DNA from: CBDAKK01 sp965196605
GTDB lineage: Bacteria; Spirochaetota; Spirochaetia; WTKD01; G963693115
Assembly (NCBI GenBank): GCA_965196605.1
Contig: CBDAKK010000008.1
Coordinates: 1,080,099-1,144,098, forward strand
DNA: 64,000 nucleotides
Direction of reading: 5' to 3'
Below the pieces are notes generated by a model. That model did not search any database. It had not been told where the DNA came from and saw only the letters and a list, made by a program, of their open reading frames with translations. Each line of letters begins with the position of its first letter. Position 1 is the first letter of the stretch. A program made the translations under genes and the position numbers. Shown piece by piece: positions 1 through 9,171 of this stretch.

Positions 1-2
1 GC

Positions 3-197
3 ACGGACATTCTCAATATTTTTCGTTCTATGGAGTGTTCCATTGTTGATGTGAACAAGCAAGCTATGATTGTGAGCTGCATTGGTGATGAGATGCGCTT
101 GAATGCCCTTGAGAGTATACTAGCGCCCTATGGTATAATAGAAATAATACGGACGGGGACGGTGCTGATGGCGCGAGGAGAAACAGCAACAGTTTGA
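3..197 (+). CDS. ilvN: Acetolactate synthase small (regulatory) subunit, 3' end only
   Basis: The window opens inside this gene; the last 64 codons are visible and end at TGA 195-197. The tail GIIEIIRTGTVLMARG is the typical C-terminus of the regulatory subunit of acetolactate synthase (AHAS), which binds the catalytic IlvB subunit and mediates feedback control by valine in the first step of branched-chain amino-acid synthesis. The position just ahead of leuC, leuD and ilvD fits a branched-chain operon on the plus strand. The ACT domain lies upstream of the window, so only the C-terminal domain supports the call. Confidence 0.85.
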   Translation, partial: TDILNIFRSMECSIVDVNKQAMIVSCIGDEMRLNALESILAPYGIIEIIRTGTVLMARGETATV

Positions 198-289
198 TGT
201 TCAGCTTTTGCGTCTTAAAAACAAAAATCCAATGTAAAATTATATACGCTGTATTTTATAAATATGGCGGTTCTTAAGAGGAGTGGGTA

Positions 290-1695
290 ATGAGTAGTAA
301 TACATTGTTTGATAAAGTATGGAATTTGCATAAGGTGTGCGAATTGCCCGGAGGTGATGACCAGTTATTTATAGGGTTGCATCTTATTCATGAGGTAACG
401 TCACCACAGGCATTTCAAATGCTGCGTGAAAAAAAATTGCAGATAAAATACCCCGACAGAACCTTTGCGACGGTGGATCACATTGTTCCGACTAAGGATG
501 TAGAACGCCCCTTTACAGACACACTTGCTGAAAACATGCTCAAAGAGTTAGAGAAAAACACCAAGGAGTTTGGGCTTACTTTTTTTAGTTTGAAAAGTGG
601 TAAGCAGGGCATAGTGCATGTTATTGGACCAGAGCTTGGGTTAACGCAGCCCGGCATGACCATTGCGTGTGGGGACAGCCACACGTCCACTCATGGTGCG
701 TTTGGCTCTATAGGCTTTGGCATAGGTACTTCGCAAATTAGGGACGTGCTTGCAACGCAATGTATAACCTTGAAAAAGCCCAAGTTGCGCCGCATTACTG
801 TTGACGGCGTTTTGCATAGGGGCGTGTATGCCAAGGACATTATACTGCGGATAATAGGTGACCTCGGCGTTATGGGTGGCATTGGCTATGCGTATGAATA
901 CGGTGGTAGCGCACTGGATGCCATGAGTATGGAGGGGCGCATGACTATTTGCAACATGAGCATTGAAGGGGGCGCGCGCTTTGGCTACGTCAACCCGGAT
1001 GAAACGACCTATGCCTTTATAGAGGGGCGCGACTACGCCCCAAAAGGGGAGGCCTTTGAAAAGGCGCAGGAGTTTTGGCGCTCTTTGCCTTCGGGGAGCA
1101 ATGCGGTGTATGATGATGAATACCGCATAGATGCAGACAGTCTGGAGCCCATGGTAACGTGGGGCATTACGCCGGGGCATACCGTAGGGCTTGAGCAAGC
1201 CATTCCGAGTCTTGAAGCATATGAAACAAGTGAAGAGAAGCAGCTGGTGCAAAAGGCGCTGAGGCATATGAAGTTTTCTGAAGGTGAAAAACTTACGGGT
1301 AAAAAAATAAACGTGGCGTTTATAGGCTCATGCACAAATGGGCGCTTAAGCGATTTGCAGGAGGCTGCGCGCATTCTCAAGGGCAAAAAGGTTGCGAGTC
1401 ATGTTCATGCCTTTGTGGTGCCCGGCTCCATGCAGGTTGCGCGCGCAGCGGAAGCTGAGGGTCTCCCGCACATTTTTGAAGAAGCAGGCTTTGAATGGCG
1501 CGCGCTGGTTGCTCCATATGCCTCGGTATGAATACGGACAAGCTTACGGGTGATGAATTGTGCGCAAGTTCGTCGAACCGCAATTTTATTGGACGGCAAG
1601 GTTCGCCTACCGGGCGTACGCTGCTGATGAGCCCCGCCATGGTTGCCTCATCAGCAATAGCAGGTGAGGTACACGACGTACGAGAAATGTTGTAG
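290..1695 (+). pseudogene. leuC: 3-isopropylmalate dehydratase large subunit, frameshifted
   Basis: LeuC with LeuD isomerises 2- to 3-isopropylmalate in leucine synthesis using a 4Fe-4S cluster. The first frame runs 413 codons from ATG 290 behind a good ribosome site (AAGAGGAG). It contains GDSHTSTHGAFGSIGFGIG and the first cluster cysteine in GSCTNGR (about residue 348). After EWR (codon 1499-1501) the frame slips. The rest of the protein, AGCSICLGMN with the other two cluster cysteines, then SNRNFIGRQG to VREML, continues in the next frame to the stop at 1693-1695. Family alignment expects one more residue before AGCS, so a single base appears to be missing in the GCGCGC stretch at 1499-1506. 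As written, the product lacks two cluster ligands and should be inactive. A base-calling error would give the same picture. Confidence 0.9.
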
Positions 1696-1709
1696 ATGAG
1701 GATGAGGCA

Positions 1710-2611
1710 ATGAAGTTCAGTCTGTTTGTTATTATATTTGGTGTAATTGGCTACCTAAGCCCTCCTGCTTTTGTTTGGGCAAAAGCCTATATTATACCGC
1801 TCTTAATAGTTATTATGACATCCATGGCGTTGACGCTAACGCTTGTCGATTTCAAGCGAGTATTCACAAACCCTAAGCCTATTGTGTTGGGTGTGGGATT
1901 GCAATTTATTGTAATGCCCTTATTAGCGCTAGGTATTGGTAGGGTGTTTCAACTACCTGAAGAATATATATTAGGCATGGTATTGGTTGGCTCTGTTGCT
2001 GGCGGTACTGCATCTAATGTTATGTGTTTTCTTGCTGGTGGTCGCGTTGCCCCTTGTCCATCACAATGACGGCGTTTTCAACACTATTGTCTATTGTGGT
2101 GACTCCTTTTTTGCTAGAACTCTACATGGGCAGTAGCGTTGATATACCAGCAAAAAACATGTTTGTCGGCTTGTTGAAAATTGTCTTAGTTCCCGTTTTT
2201 ATTGGCACCTTGGTCCGCACTGCCTTGCGTAATAACAAGTCTTTTGTGGCTATTATACATAGGTATTCACACCATATATCACAGGTTTCCATTATCGCTA
2301 TAATAACAATTGTTGTCGCGTTAAACGCAGAAAAGTTTAGTACGGTTCCAGTTTTGTTGTATATATCGGTGATACTGCACAACGTAATTGGCATGATAGT
2401 TGGCTATTATGTTTCTATTGCTTTTATAAAAGATAGGTTCATCGCTCGCACTGTTGCCATAGAAGTCGGCATGCAAAATTCCGGCCTAGCAGTGGGCTTA
2501 GCAATAAAATACTTCAACGCCTTGGTTGCAATTCCAGCCGCGGTCTTTAGTGTTATACACAATATATCTGGTTCCTTGTATGCTGGTTTTATCAAGGCAA
2601 AAGACAAATGA
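1710..2611 (+). pseudogene. Bile acid:sodium symporter (BASS) family transporter, frameshifted
   Basis: A hydrophobic protein of the BASS fold, read in two frames. The first part starts at ATG 1710 and runs to about 2050, with several membrane helices and the segment GGTASNVMCFLAGG. The second continues with LSITMTAFSTLLSIVVTPFL and ends at 2611. The BASS family normally reads GDVALSVTMTA here, so two extra bases (or one missing) at the CCCC run near 2052-2056 explain the break. Known BASS members carry organic anions such as bile acids, pantoate or 2-keto acids with sodium. Lying between leuC and leuD, a role with a branched-chain keto acid or isopropylmalate is plausible but inferred. It follows leuC by 14 bases and is followed by leuD after 89. 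Confidence 0.82.
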
Positions 2612-2686
2612 AACGCGTTATATTTCAAGAAAATCAATTAAAAATTTTACAGATGCGTGAGATGCTGTGAACAAAAAGATACGACT

Positions 2687-2694
2687 GGGGGGGG
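2687..2694 (+). promoter_or_regulatory. G8 tract serving as ribosome site of leuD
   Basis: Eight consecutive G residues lie six bases before the leuD ATG and occupy the Shine-Dalgarno position. Homopolymeric G tracts of this length are prone to slippage, so the spacing or strength of the ribosome site could vary between cells. No second allele is visible here. Confidence 0.5.
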
Positions 2695-2700
2695 ATATTT

Positions 2701-3294
2701 ATGAAAAAAATCACACACGTAGAGGAACGCGGGATTGTTATTGAGGGAAGTGACATAGACACTGACCAAATAATACCCGCGCGTTATATGAAAATGGTTA
2801 CTTTTGAAGGCATAGAAAAGTACGCCTTTTATGATGTACGCTACGATGCGCAAGGCAACGAAAAAGACCACCCCTTTAATGACCCACGCTATAAAAGCGC
2901 CTCAGTGCTCATAGTCAACAGCAATTTTGGTTGCGGCTCTTCGCGCGAGCATGCACCGCAAACCCTTATGCGCAGTGGCATTAAGGCAATACTCGGCGAG
3001 TCATTTGCAGAAATATTTGCAGGTAATTGTACTGCCCTTGGAGTGCCTGTGGTTTGCTTGGCAAAGGAAGACATTCTCGAAATACAGCGAGCAGTGCAGC
3101 AAACGCCGAGTTTGGAAATACGCGTGAATGTTACAGACATGAGTGTGTTTGTGGAGGACGTGCAGTACAAAGCGCAAATTGCTACGCAGGTGCAGCATGC
3201 CCTTACGGCAGGTACTTGGGATACCACGCAAGTTATGCTAGAGCATGAGGCAGACATAGAGCGTGTGTATAATTCACTCCCGTATATTTCGTAA
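2701..3294 (+). CDS. leuD: 3-isopropylmalate dehydratase small subunit
   Basis: The 197-residue protein has the usual LeuD length. It carries DTDQIIPARY near residue 20, and NSNFGCGSSREHAPQTL, which forms the substrate-recognition loop of the swivel domain. It partners LeuC in the aconitase-type isomerisation of isopropylmalate in the cytoplasm. The reading frame is intact although leuC and the transporter just upstream are broken. It begins after the G8 tract and is followed by ilvD after 58 bases, so it probably shares a transcript with it. If leuC is truly broken, this subunit has no partner from this locus. Confidence 0.95.
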   Translation: MKKITHVEERGIVIEGSDIDTDQIIPARYMKMVTFEGIEKYAFYDVRYDAQGNEKDHPFNDPRYKSASVLIVNSNFGCGSSREHAPQTLMRSGIKAILGESFAEIFAGNCTALGVPVVCLAKEDILEIQRAVQQTPSLEIRVNVTDMSVFVEDVQYKAQIATQVQHALTAGTWDTTQVMLEHEADIERVYNSLPYIS

Positions 3295-3352
3295 CACTGT
3301 TATTCATAAAGTAACCTTTGCATATTGTTGTACATAAAATTAAGGAGCTATC

Positions 3353-5035
3353 ATGGACTTATCTAATAAAAACATTCACAGTAGAAAAATGACTGAAGGC
3401 GTTGAGCGCAGTCCCAATAGGGCGATGCTGCGCGCCGTGGGCATGAAAGACGATGATTTTTCTAAACCCATTGTTGGTATTGCAAGCGCGGGGAGTGACG
3501 TAAGCCCGTGTAATATGCACCTCGATGATATTGCGGTTTTTTCAAAAGATCGTTTGCGTGCATTGGGGACATACCCCATGACGTTTCATACCTTTGTGGT
3601 AACTGACGGTGAAGCCATGGGACATGAGGGCATGAAGGCTTCGCTTATTTCACGTGATACCATTGCAGATGTCATAGAGCTTGTGGCGACGGGTCACCAA
3701 ATGGACGCGGTTTTGGGTTTAGGTGGTTGCGACAAGACCATACCCGGTACGGTTATGGGTATGGCGCGGCTTAATAGACCGAGCGTATTTGTGTACGGTG
3801 GCACCATTAAGGCGGGGCATTGGCGAGGCGAGGCTTTGGACATAGTCTCTGCATTTCAAGCAGTTGGGCAGCTTGCAAAAGGTGCAATTTCTCAAGAAGA
3901 GTTTCATGGCATAGAGTGCCATGCCTGTCCCACCGCGGGAGCTTGTGGCGGCATGTACACGGCAAACACCATGGCCTCTGCTATGGAAGCAATAGGCATA
4001 GGTATTCCGGGCTCTTCTTCTGTGCCCGCTGTTGATGAGAAGCGTCCCGAAATTATGAGAGCCTCTTCTGAAGCGCTCGCCTTGTGTATAGAGCGCAACA
4101 TTACGCCTCGCGACATTTTGACAAGAAAGGCCTTTGAAAATGCAATACGCACCGCCATGGCACTGGGCGGTTCTACCAACATGGTGTTGCACTTGCTTGC
4201 CATTGCGCATGAGGTGGACGTACCGCTGAGCATAGATGACTTTAACACGTTTTATGAAACTACGCCCATTCTTACTGACATGAAGCCCGCGGGGCGTTAC
4301 GTTATGGAAGACCTTTACAGAGTAGGAGGGGTGCAAGTTGTTATGAAAATGCTTTTAGAACGTGGACTTTTGCATGGGGATGCGCTTGTTGTCAATGGAA
4401 AAACGATGGAAGAAAACCTCAAAGATGTGAGCTATAACCTAGAGGGTCAAAGCGTGGTAAAATCCTTTGAAAACCCTGAGCGTAGCAAGGGACCCATTGT
4501 GGTACTGAAAGGCAATGTTGCAGAAGAGGGCGCGCTTCTTAAAACCTGCGGAAGTCATGACGAGATACTCCACACTGGGCCTGCGCGTGTTTTTGAAAGT
4601 GAAGAAGCGTGTTTGCAAGCAATACTAGGGGGGAGCATAGTAAAGGGTGATGTAGTGGTTATTCGCTACGAAGGGCCTAAGGGTGGTCCTGGCATGCGTG
4701 AGATGCTTTCGCCCACCTCTGCAATTGTAGGTGCGGGACTACACAAGGACGTAGCGCTTATAACAGATGGGCGCTTTTCCGGGGGAAGCCATGGCATAGT
4801 GGTGGGGCATGTGGCACCAGAAGCCTATGAGGGTGGTACCATTGCTTTTATACAAGAAGGTGATATGATTACCATATCAACGGAGCGTAAAGAGATATCG
4901 GTTGCCGTAAGTGACTCAGAACTTGAGGCGCGGAAAAAGCATTGGAAAAAACCTGAAGACCGTTACAAGCGTGGTGTTTTCAAAAAATACGCTACGCTTG
5001 TTAATTCTGCGAGCAAGGGCGCTGTTACTAGCTAG
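3353..5035 (+). CDS. ilvD: Dihydroxy-acid dehydratase
   Basis: A full-length 560-residue IlvD, which dehydrates 2,3-dihydroxy-isovalerate and -methylvalerate to the keto acids of valine and isoleucine synthesis. Conserved segments include CDKTIPG (cluster cysteine), CHACPTAGACGGMYTANTM (second cluster cysteine and active-site region) and GRFSGGSHGIVVGHVAPEA near the C-terminus. The start ATG 3353 follows AAGGAGC. It is the last gene of the plus-strand branched-chain cluster and converges with the lipoprotein gene on the other strand, leaving 40 bases between the two stops. Confidence 0.97.
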   Translation: MDLSNKNIHSRKMTEGVERSPNRAMLRAVGMKDDDFSKPIVGIASAGSDVSPCNMHLDDIAVFSKDRLRALGTYPMTFHTFVVTDGEAMGHEGMKASLISRDTIADVIELVATGHQMDAVLGLGGCDKTIPGTVMGMARLNRPSVFVYGGTIKAGHWRGEALDIVSAFQAVGQLAKGAISQEEFHGIECHACPTAGACGGMYTANTMASAMEAIGIGIPGSSSVPAVDEKRPEIMRASSEALALCIERNITPRDILTRKAFENAIRTAMALGGSTNMVLHLLAIAHEVDVPLSIDDFNTFYETTPILTDMKPAGRYVMEDLYRVGGVQVVMKMLLERGLLHGDALVVNGKTMEENLKDVSYNLEGQSVVKSFENPERSKGPIVVLKGNVAEEGALLKTCGSHDEILHTGPARVFESEEACLQAILGGSIVKGDVVVIRYEGPKGGPGMREMLSPTSAIVGAGLHKDVALITDGRFSGGSHGIVVGHVAPEAYEGGTIAFIQEGDMITISTERKEISVAVSDSELEARKKHWKKPEDRYKRGVFKKYATLVNSASKGAVTS

Positions 5036-5075
5036 TTTTAGTTGTGCCTTTGCGTGCTCATTTTTCTATGTAGCT

Positions 5076-6239
5076 TTAGTGTGGGTGATTCTCTAAATGC
5101 TGGCTTAGTAAATCTTTGCCATAGTCATTTCCGTTAGGGGTTCTGACTATGGTGTGAATGTGATTTTTGGTAGGTTTACGGCTGGTTACGCCTCGTAGTC
5201 CTACGGGTCTTTGGTGGTCAAATTCAATAAGGACAACGGGGCTGTGTATGCGGTAATAAAACACCGAATCTGCCTGAGTTTCTCCGTACCACGCAAACCA
5301 TGTGCTATCTATATGGCGCCTAACTTCTTCCATCTTTATTTTTTGATGACCTTCTTTCATATTACTGACGTATTGAAATATCAAATGAAGGAGTGCTTTT
5401 TTATGCTCTGCGCTTAAGCTTGACGCTTGAAGCCCTTCATGTTTAAGCGTTAGATTGTCTTTGCCCGCTCCGGTGATAAGATTATCCCTCGTTTTTCTTG
5501 TAGAAATAGTTGCTTTATTTTGTTGTTCTTTTGATAGAGACTGCATAAAGGCAAGTCCAATATTTTGCTCGTCTTGAAACAGGGTGTTGCCTTTGTACTT
5601 TCCGCTCTGAGTAATGACGGGTTCAGCACCCATAAATGTAGGGGTCATTACCACTTGGTCGCCAAGTACAAAGTAGTTGATAACCAAATGGTGGCCGTCT
5701 AGTTGCCATCCCCATGGCTCGGTTTCAGACGGGCTACCCATTATGGTGAAAAAATAGAGTTCTTCATCATAACGAGCATCGCCATTATTAATTTCCTTCA
5801 AGGTTTGGTCGGTTTTCATAATATCCCTGCTCAGCTGTAAGCCCTTTGCGCTTAAAGATGCCTGCATTAAACCAAAGGCGTTTTGTTTTTGATGAGGGGT
5901 CATTTCCTGTAGGCTTATTCCTTCTCTCTTAAAAATGCCACTGTCAACGTTAGACCAATTTTGCCACTCTTCACTCTGAACATCAAACAATATACGCTGA
6001 TGCTGCTCTTGACTTAAGGAATGTAAAAAAGCCTTGGCAGCATCAACAATGGGTTTTGTTGTAACTCCCGTTGAGCGAATAGGAAATAAATTAGCTATTT
6101 TTCCTTCTTCTGAGAATATACCGCGATACGTTCCTTGTGAATTTGCTTGCATATTTCCTCGACTTTTGCGTGCTTGTCCGCATGCGCTTATTACTACAAA
6201 GCCTATAATAATCATAAAAGTTATTATTTTTTTACTCAT
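5076..6239 (-). CDS. DUF3500 family lipoprotein
   Basis: A 387-residue protein beginning with a lipoprotein signal peptide (IIGFVVISAC, cysteine about residue 20), so probably an envelope lipoprotein. The body matches what I know of the DUF3500 family, including the segment EPWGWQLDGHHLVINYFV and the following pattern MTPTFMGAEP. The biochemical role of DUF3500 is not established. The gene is divergent from the uvrA-like gene. A perfect TATAAT lies only six bases before its start codon and no Shine-Dalgarno sequence is visible, so the transcript may be leaderless. Confidence 0.8.
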   Translation of the reverse strand: MSKKIITFMIIIGFVVISACGQARKSRGNMQANSQGTYRGIFSEEGKIANLFPIRSTGVTTKPIVDAAKAFLHSLSQEQHQRILFDVQSEEWQNWSNVDSGIFKREGISLQEMTPHQKQNAFGLMQASLSAKGLQLSRDIMKTDQTLKEINNGDARYDEELYFFTIMGSPSETEPWGWQLDGHHLVINYFVLGDQVVMTPTFMGAEPVITQSGKYKGNTLFQDEQNIGLAFMQSLSKEQQNKATISTRKTRDNLITGAGKDNLTLKHEGLQASSLSAEHKKALLHLIFQYVSNMKEGHQKIKMEEVRRHIDSTWFAWYGETQADSVFYYRIHSPVVLIEFDHQRPVGLRGVTSRKPTKNHIHTIVRTPNGNDYGKDLLSQHLENHPH

Positions 6240-6245
6240 ACAACA

Positions 6246-6311
6246 ATTATAGTTTAAGTAATCGTTATGTTGGGTGACGTAACGTTATATTTATGATTTT
6301 CTTCTTATAAT
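6246..6311. promoter_or_regulatory. Mirrored TATAAT boxes in a divergent promoter region
   Basis: The 78-base gap between two divergent genes has TATAAT on the minus strand at 6251-6246 and TATAAT on the plus strand at 6306-6311. Each ends exactly six bases before the ATG of its gene. The -35 boxes are not convincing and neither gene has a Shine-Dalgarno sequence. This geometry predicts transcription starting at or very near the start codons. Confidence 0.5.
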
Positions 6312-6317
6312 AAAATC

Positions 6318-7634
6318 ATGAAGCACATCATTATCAAGGGCGCGCGGCAAAATAATCTCAAAAACATCAACATTGAAATTCCACGTAATAAGCTTGTGGG
6401 GTTTGCTGGCGTCTCGGGTTCTGGAAAGTCTTCGTTAGTTTTTGAAATTATTACTGCCGAGGCGCAGCGGCAGCTGTATGATACCTTTAGTACTTTTGCA
6501 AGGAGTCGTCTGCCGAAATACGATCAGGCTGACTATGACCTTGTGGAGAATCTTTCGCCGGTTATCGTGTTGGAACAAAAGCGCTTCAGCGGAAACTCTC
6601 GTTCTAGTGTAGGCACACTTTCGGAAGTTTCGCCTTTTTTACGTTTGTTGTTTTCTCGCATTGGTACGCCCGCAGTTGGTATGTCCAATCACTTTTCGGC
6701 ACATTCCCCTGAAGGCATGTGTCTTTCTTGTGGAGGACTTGGTTTAGAAATTGCACTTGATATAACACGCGTCTTTGATGAACGTAAATCACTCAAACAA
6801 GGCGCTATCTTGTTTCCTGATTTCCGAGTTGGTTCTCTGGCGTGGAAAGTTATTGCAAATACTGGTTTTTTTGATGTCAATAAACCGCTTTGTGAATTTA
6901 GCAATAAGGAACGCGAGACCTTGCTCTATGCTGAAGAAAAGCCATTCATGTTCGGTGATGGGGAACATGGATATAAGTCAAATTTCAATGGAGTGGTAAC
7001 TAAAATTAAGCGAGGCTTTTTGAGTAAAGACCTCAATAGCATTTCTGCCGCACGGCAAAAAATTATTCGACAATTCATCAATGAAAAAACCTGTAGCGTT
7101 TGTAACGGCACAGGACTTAAGCGTGAGACTTTGAATTGTCGTATTTTAGGAAAAAATATCTATGAGCTTGAAAACTTAGAGCTCGTAGAACTACAAAAAT
7201 TTTTACAGCACATAAACAGCGATATTGCCAAAACAATTTTGGAGCAACTCATCAAGCGAATCAATAATTTAGTTATTATAGGTATTGGTTATTTGCAATT
7301 AGCGCGACAGAGTACTACTCTTTCGGGTGGAGAAGCGCAGCGCGTACAAATTGCTAAACAGCTTGGCAACAGCCTTACTGAAATGCTATATGTTCTTGAC
7401 GAACCTAGCGTTGGCTTGCATCCACGTGATGTAAAGCTTGTGGCTCATTTGCTCGCTAAGCTACGCGATCAAGGGAATAGTGTTTTGGTTGTTGAGCATG
7501 ATCCCGACATCATTGAAGTTGTTGACCACGTCATTGAAATGGGACCGCATGCGGGTACGCAGGGTGGAAATGTTGTCTTTCAAGGTTCTGTTGATGCATT
7601 GATGAAATCATCAACCATAACGGGACGTTTTTTG
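6318..7634 (+). pseudogene. UvrA-like ATPase, 5' half, interrupted by prophage
   Basis: The first ABC half of a short UvrA-like protein, 439 host-encoded residues. Visible parts are Walker A GVSGSGKSS, zinc pairs CLSCGGLG and CSVCNGTGLK, signature LSGGEAQRVQIAKQLG and Walker B MLYVLDEPSVGLHP. Host sequence ends at TGRFL (TTG 7632-7634); phage-derived codons then add LRCHCSPMA before a stop at 7664. The second half resumes at 12352. The spliced protein would be about 756 residues, the size of the shorter UvrA paralogues (UvrA2-like, linked to damage or drug tolerance rather than the main repair complex). Alignment from memory with such paralogues gives the same spacing from TG to FR across the junction, so little or no host sequence was lost. 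Confidence 0.88.
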
Positions 7635-8419
7635 TTACGTTGCCATTGCTCTCCTATGGCATGAAGACCGTATTTTTTAACCTCCTCACTTTCTAAATAT
7701 TCTATGTCACTCATAATCATTTTAAGCACACTACCACGTTGCACGTCTTCAATTTTCTTAGCATAGTAGGGCAACAATGGCACTTTCTTACCTTTATAGT
7801 ACATCACACGTTCAGTTTTGTCAACTGTCAAATGATTAAGCGCAAAATCCTTGCCTAGTCCTTGTGATACTACTTGAAAAGCTTCTTCTAAAGGTTCTGA
7901 AGATCCTGAATGAGATAATACAGTGTTGTCACTATCAATGGAAGCATCACCAATCCACTTATTGCAAATATAGTTAGTAACATAATAAATAGACGCACTT
8001 TTAACATCTCCTATTTTAATAAAACCTAAGTCCCATTTGTCCGTCAATATTTGATGGGTTAGGTGACAACCATAATGTACGCCTATAAGTATAGCATGAT
8101 AATGGGGTCTATGAGTAGTCTCACCGTATTCTCCAACTCCATAATACTTAAATTTTAATCCTGCCTTTCTAATCCTCTTTATGTATTTTTGGAAATCAGA
8201 TTTAACAAGCGAACCATTTGGGGGCACATGTTCATCATCATAAGTAAGCGTTAAAAAAACACCTCTATTGCCACTGGTTTGCATTTCATGAGATATTCTA
8301 ATTGCCCATGATTGTGAACGTTGTATGCGACAATACATACAACGCCCACAGGGTACGGGTACTTCAGTAATAGGAAAAACACCCTTAAGCTTAACATAAG
8401 ATTTATAATTGCAAGGCAT
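7580..8419 (-). CDS. Gokushovirus replication initiator VP4 (chimeric C-terminus)
   Basis: A 279-residue rolling-circle replication initiator. It has the N-terminal cysteine pattern PCGRCMYCR, the first conserved segment FLTLTYDDEHVP, and the HUH-type metal motif in YYGVGEYGETTHRPHYHAIL; gokushovirus VP4 proteins share all three. It nicks the phage origin and starts replication. The final residues after QRN (KKRP to STEP) come from the host uvrA strand read backwards. In the circular phage the frame would end KLAKFALKNKKI. Its start overlaps the stop of the basic peptide gene by one base (TAATG), implying translational coupling. Confidence 0.93.
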   Translation of the reverse strand: MPCNYKSYVKLKGVFPITEVPVPCGRCMYCRIQRSQSWAIRISHEMQTSGNRGVFLTLTYDDEHVPPNGSLVKSDFQKYIKRIRKAGLKFKYYGVGEYGETTHRPHYHAILIGVHYGCHLTHQILTDKWDLGFIKIGDVKSASIYYVTNYICNKWIGDASIDSDNTVLSHSGSSEPLEEAFQVVSQGLGKDFALNHLTVDKTERVMYYKGKKVPLLPYYAKKIEDVQRGSVLKMIMSDIEYLESEEVKKYGLHAIGEQWQRNKKRPVMVDDFINASTEP

Positions 8420-8532
8420 TACAATCTTACTCCGCCACGACTAGTACCATATCTTACAACACGTCTACTAACACGCCTACGTCCACGAAAACGACGGGAA
8501 GATACTCGTCTTCTTCCAAATCTTCTACGCAT
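8419..8532 (-). CDS. Arginine-rich VP8-like DNA-binding peptide
   Basis: A 37-residue peptide, about 16 of them arginine, starting MRRRFGRRRVSS and ending SRGGVRL. Small arginine-rich proteins in this position (VP8, analogous to the J protein of phiX174) bind and neutralise packaged single-stranded DNA. It begins with ATG overlapping the stop of the upstream small gene (TAATG) and ends overlapping the VP4 start in the same way. The upstream AGGAGGT gives a strong ribosome site. Confidence 0.82.
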   Translation of the reverse strand: MRRRFGRRRVSSRRFRGRRRVSRRVVRYGTSRGGVRL

Positions 8533-8708
8533 TACTTACACCTCCTTTTCTTAGATTTCCGTTTTTTAAGAAGTTTGAACGGAGCACAAACCGTTTTAAC
8601 CAAAGGCTTTACTAAATACACAATAAATTTAACTAATTCTTGTATAGTTAATCTTATAGCGTAAAAAGCATTTTTAATTACCAAAGAAATAAGCCATTTA
8701 ACCATCAT
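8532..8708 (-). CDS. Small hydrophobic/basic phage protein
   Basis: A 58-residue protein (57 from the second ATG) behind AGGAG. It has a hydrophobic or amphipathic N-terminal two-thirds (WLISLVIKNAFYAIRL and FIVYLVKPLV) and a strongly basic tail KKRKSKKRRCK. I do not recognise a family. Its shape, one or two short membrane-active helices with a cationic end, would suit a single-gene lysis protein or a packaging peptide; this is inference. It overlaps the peptidase-like gene by 11 bases and the arginine-rich gene by one, so it is clearly part of the phage operon. Confidence 0.65.
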   Translation of the reverse strand: MMVKWLISLVIKNAFYAIRLTIQELVKFIVYLVKPLVKTVCAPFKLLKKRKSKKRRCK

Positions 8709-9162
8709 AACTCCTAAGTCTATAAATTCTTGTACTCATTAATTGACCATGCTTAACAGTTTCAGAATTTCCAAGAGGGTCATAGATTACGTTCTTGCTC
8801 TTATTACCCATGCCGTCCATCACCACAAAATGTGTATAACGATAATACCACGCACCAAGTATAATCTCATCAGGGGCAACAATCTCATAACGTTGATCAT
8901 GTTTTCCTTGATATTCTACATAATTAGCAAACCCATGATGATGAGCAAAACACTTAGATATGCCGTTAGGGTGATTGACAAATGCATCTCTATCAACATA
9001 ATTTAACCCTTGTGCTACCTTAAAAATTACATTAATTGACCTTGCATCTGTTGTATCTGATAAATCCTTATCATAAAAAAAGTTAGCATACAAAATGGAC
9101 ATAAAATAGCAACCATACTTATTTAATGCTGGTAATAAATCTTTATTTGTTTGTAAAATCAT
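8698..9162 (-). CDS. Peptidase C39-like/papain-fold phage protein
   Basis: A 154-residue protein that is not part of the core gokushovirus set. The order cysteine (KYGCYFMSILY, about residue 18), histidine (THFVVMDGMG, about residue 110) and aspartate (VIYDPLGNS) matches the Cys-His-Asp order of C39-like cysteine peptidases. Accessory peptidases occur in several gokushoviruses and are thought to aid host-wall entry or exit. The protein has no signal peptide. It sits between the pilot protein and the 58-residue gene. The triad is read by eye; a non-enzymatic homologue is possible. Confidence 0.6.
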   Translation of the reverse strand: MILQTNKDLLPALNKYGCYFMSILYANFFYDKDLSDTTDARSINVIFKVAQGLNYVDRDAFVNHPNGISKCFAHHHGFANYVEYQGKHDQRYEIVAPDEIILGAWYYRYTHFVVMDGMGNKSKNVIYDPLGNSETVKHGQLMSTRIYRLRSYDG

Positions 9163-9171
9163 AATTACTCC

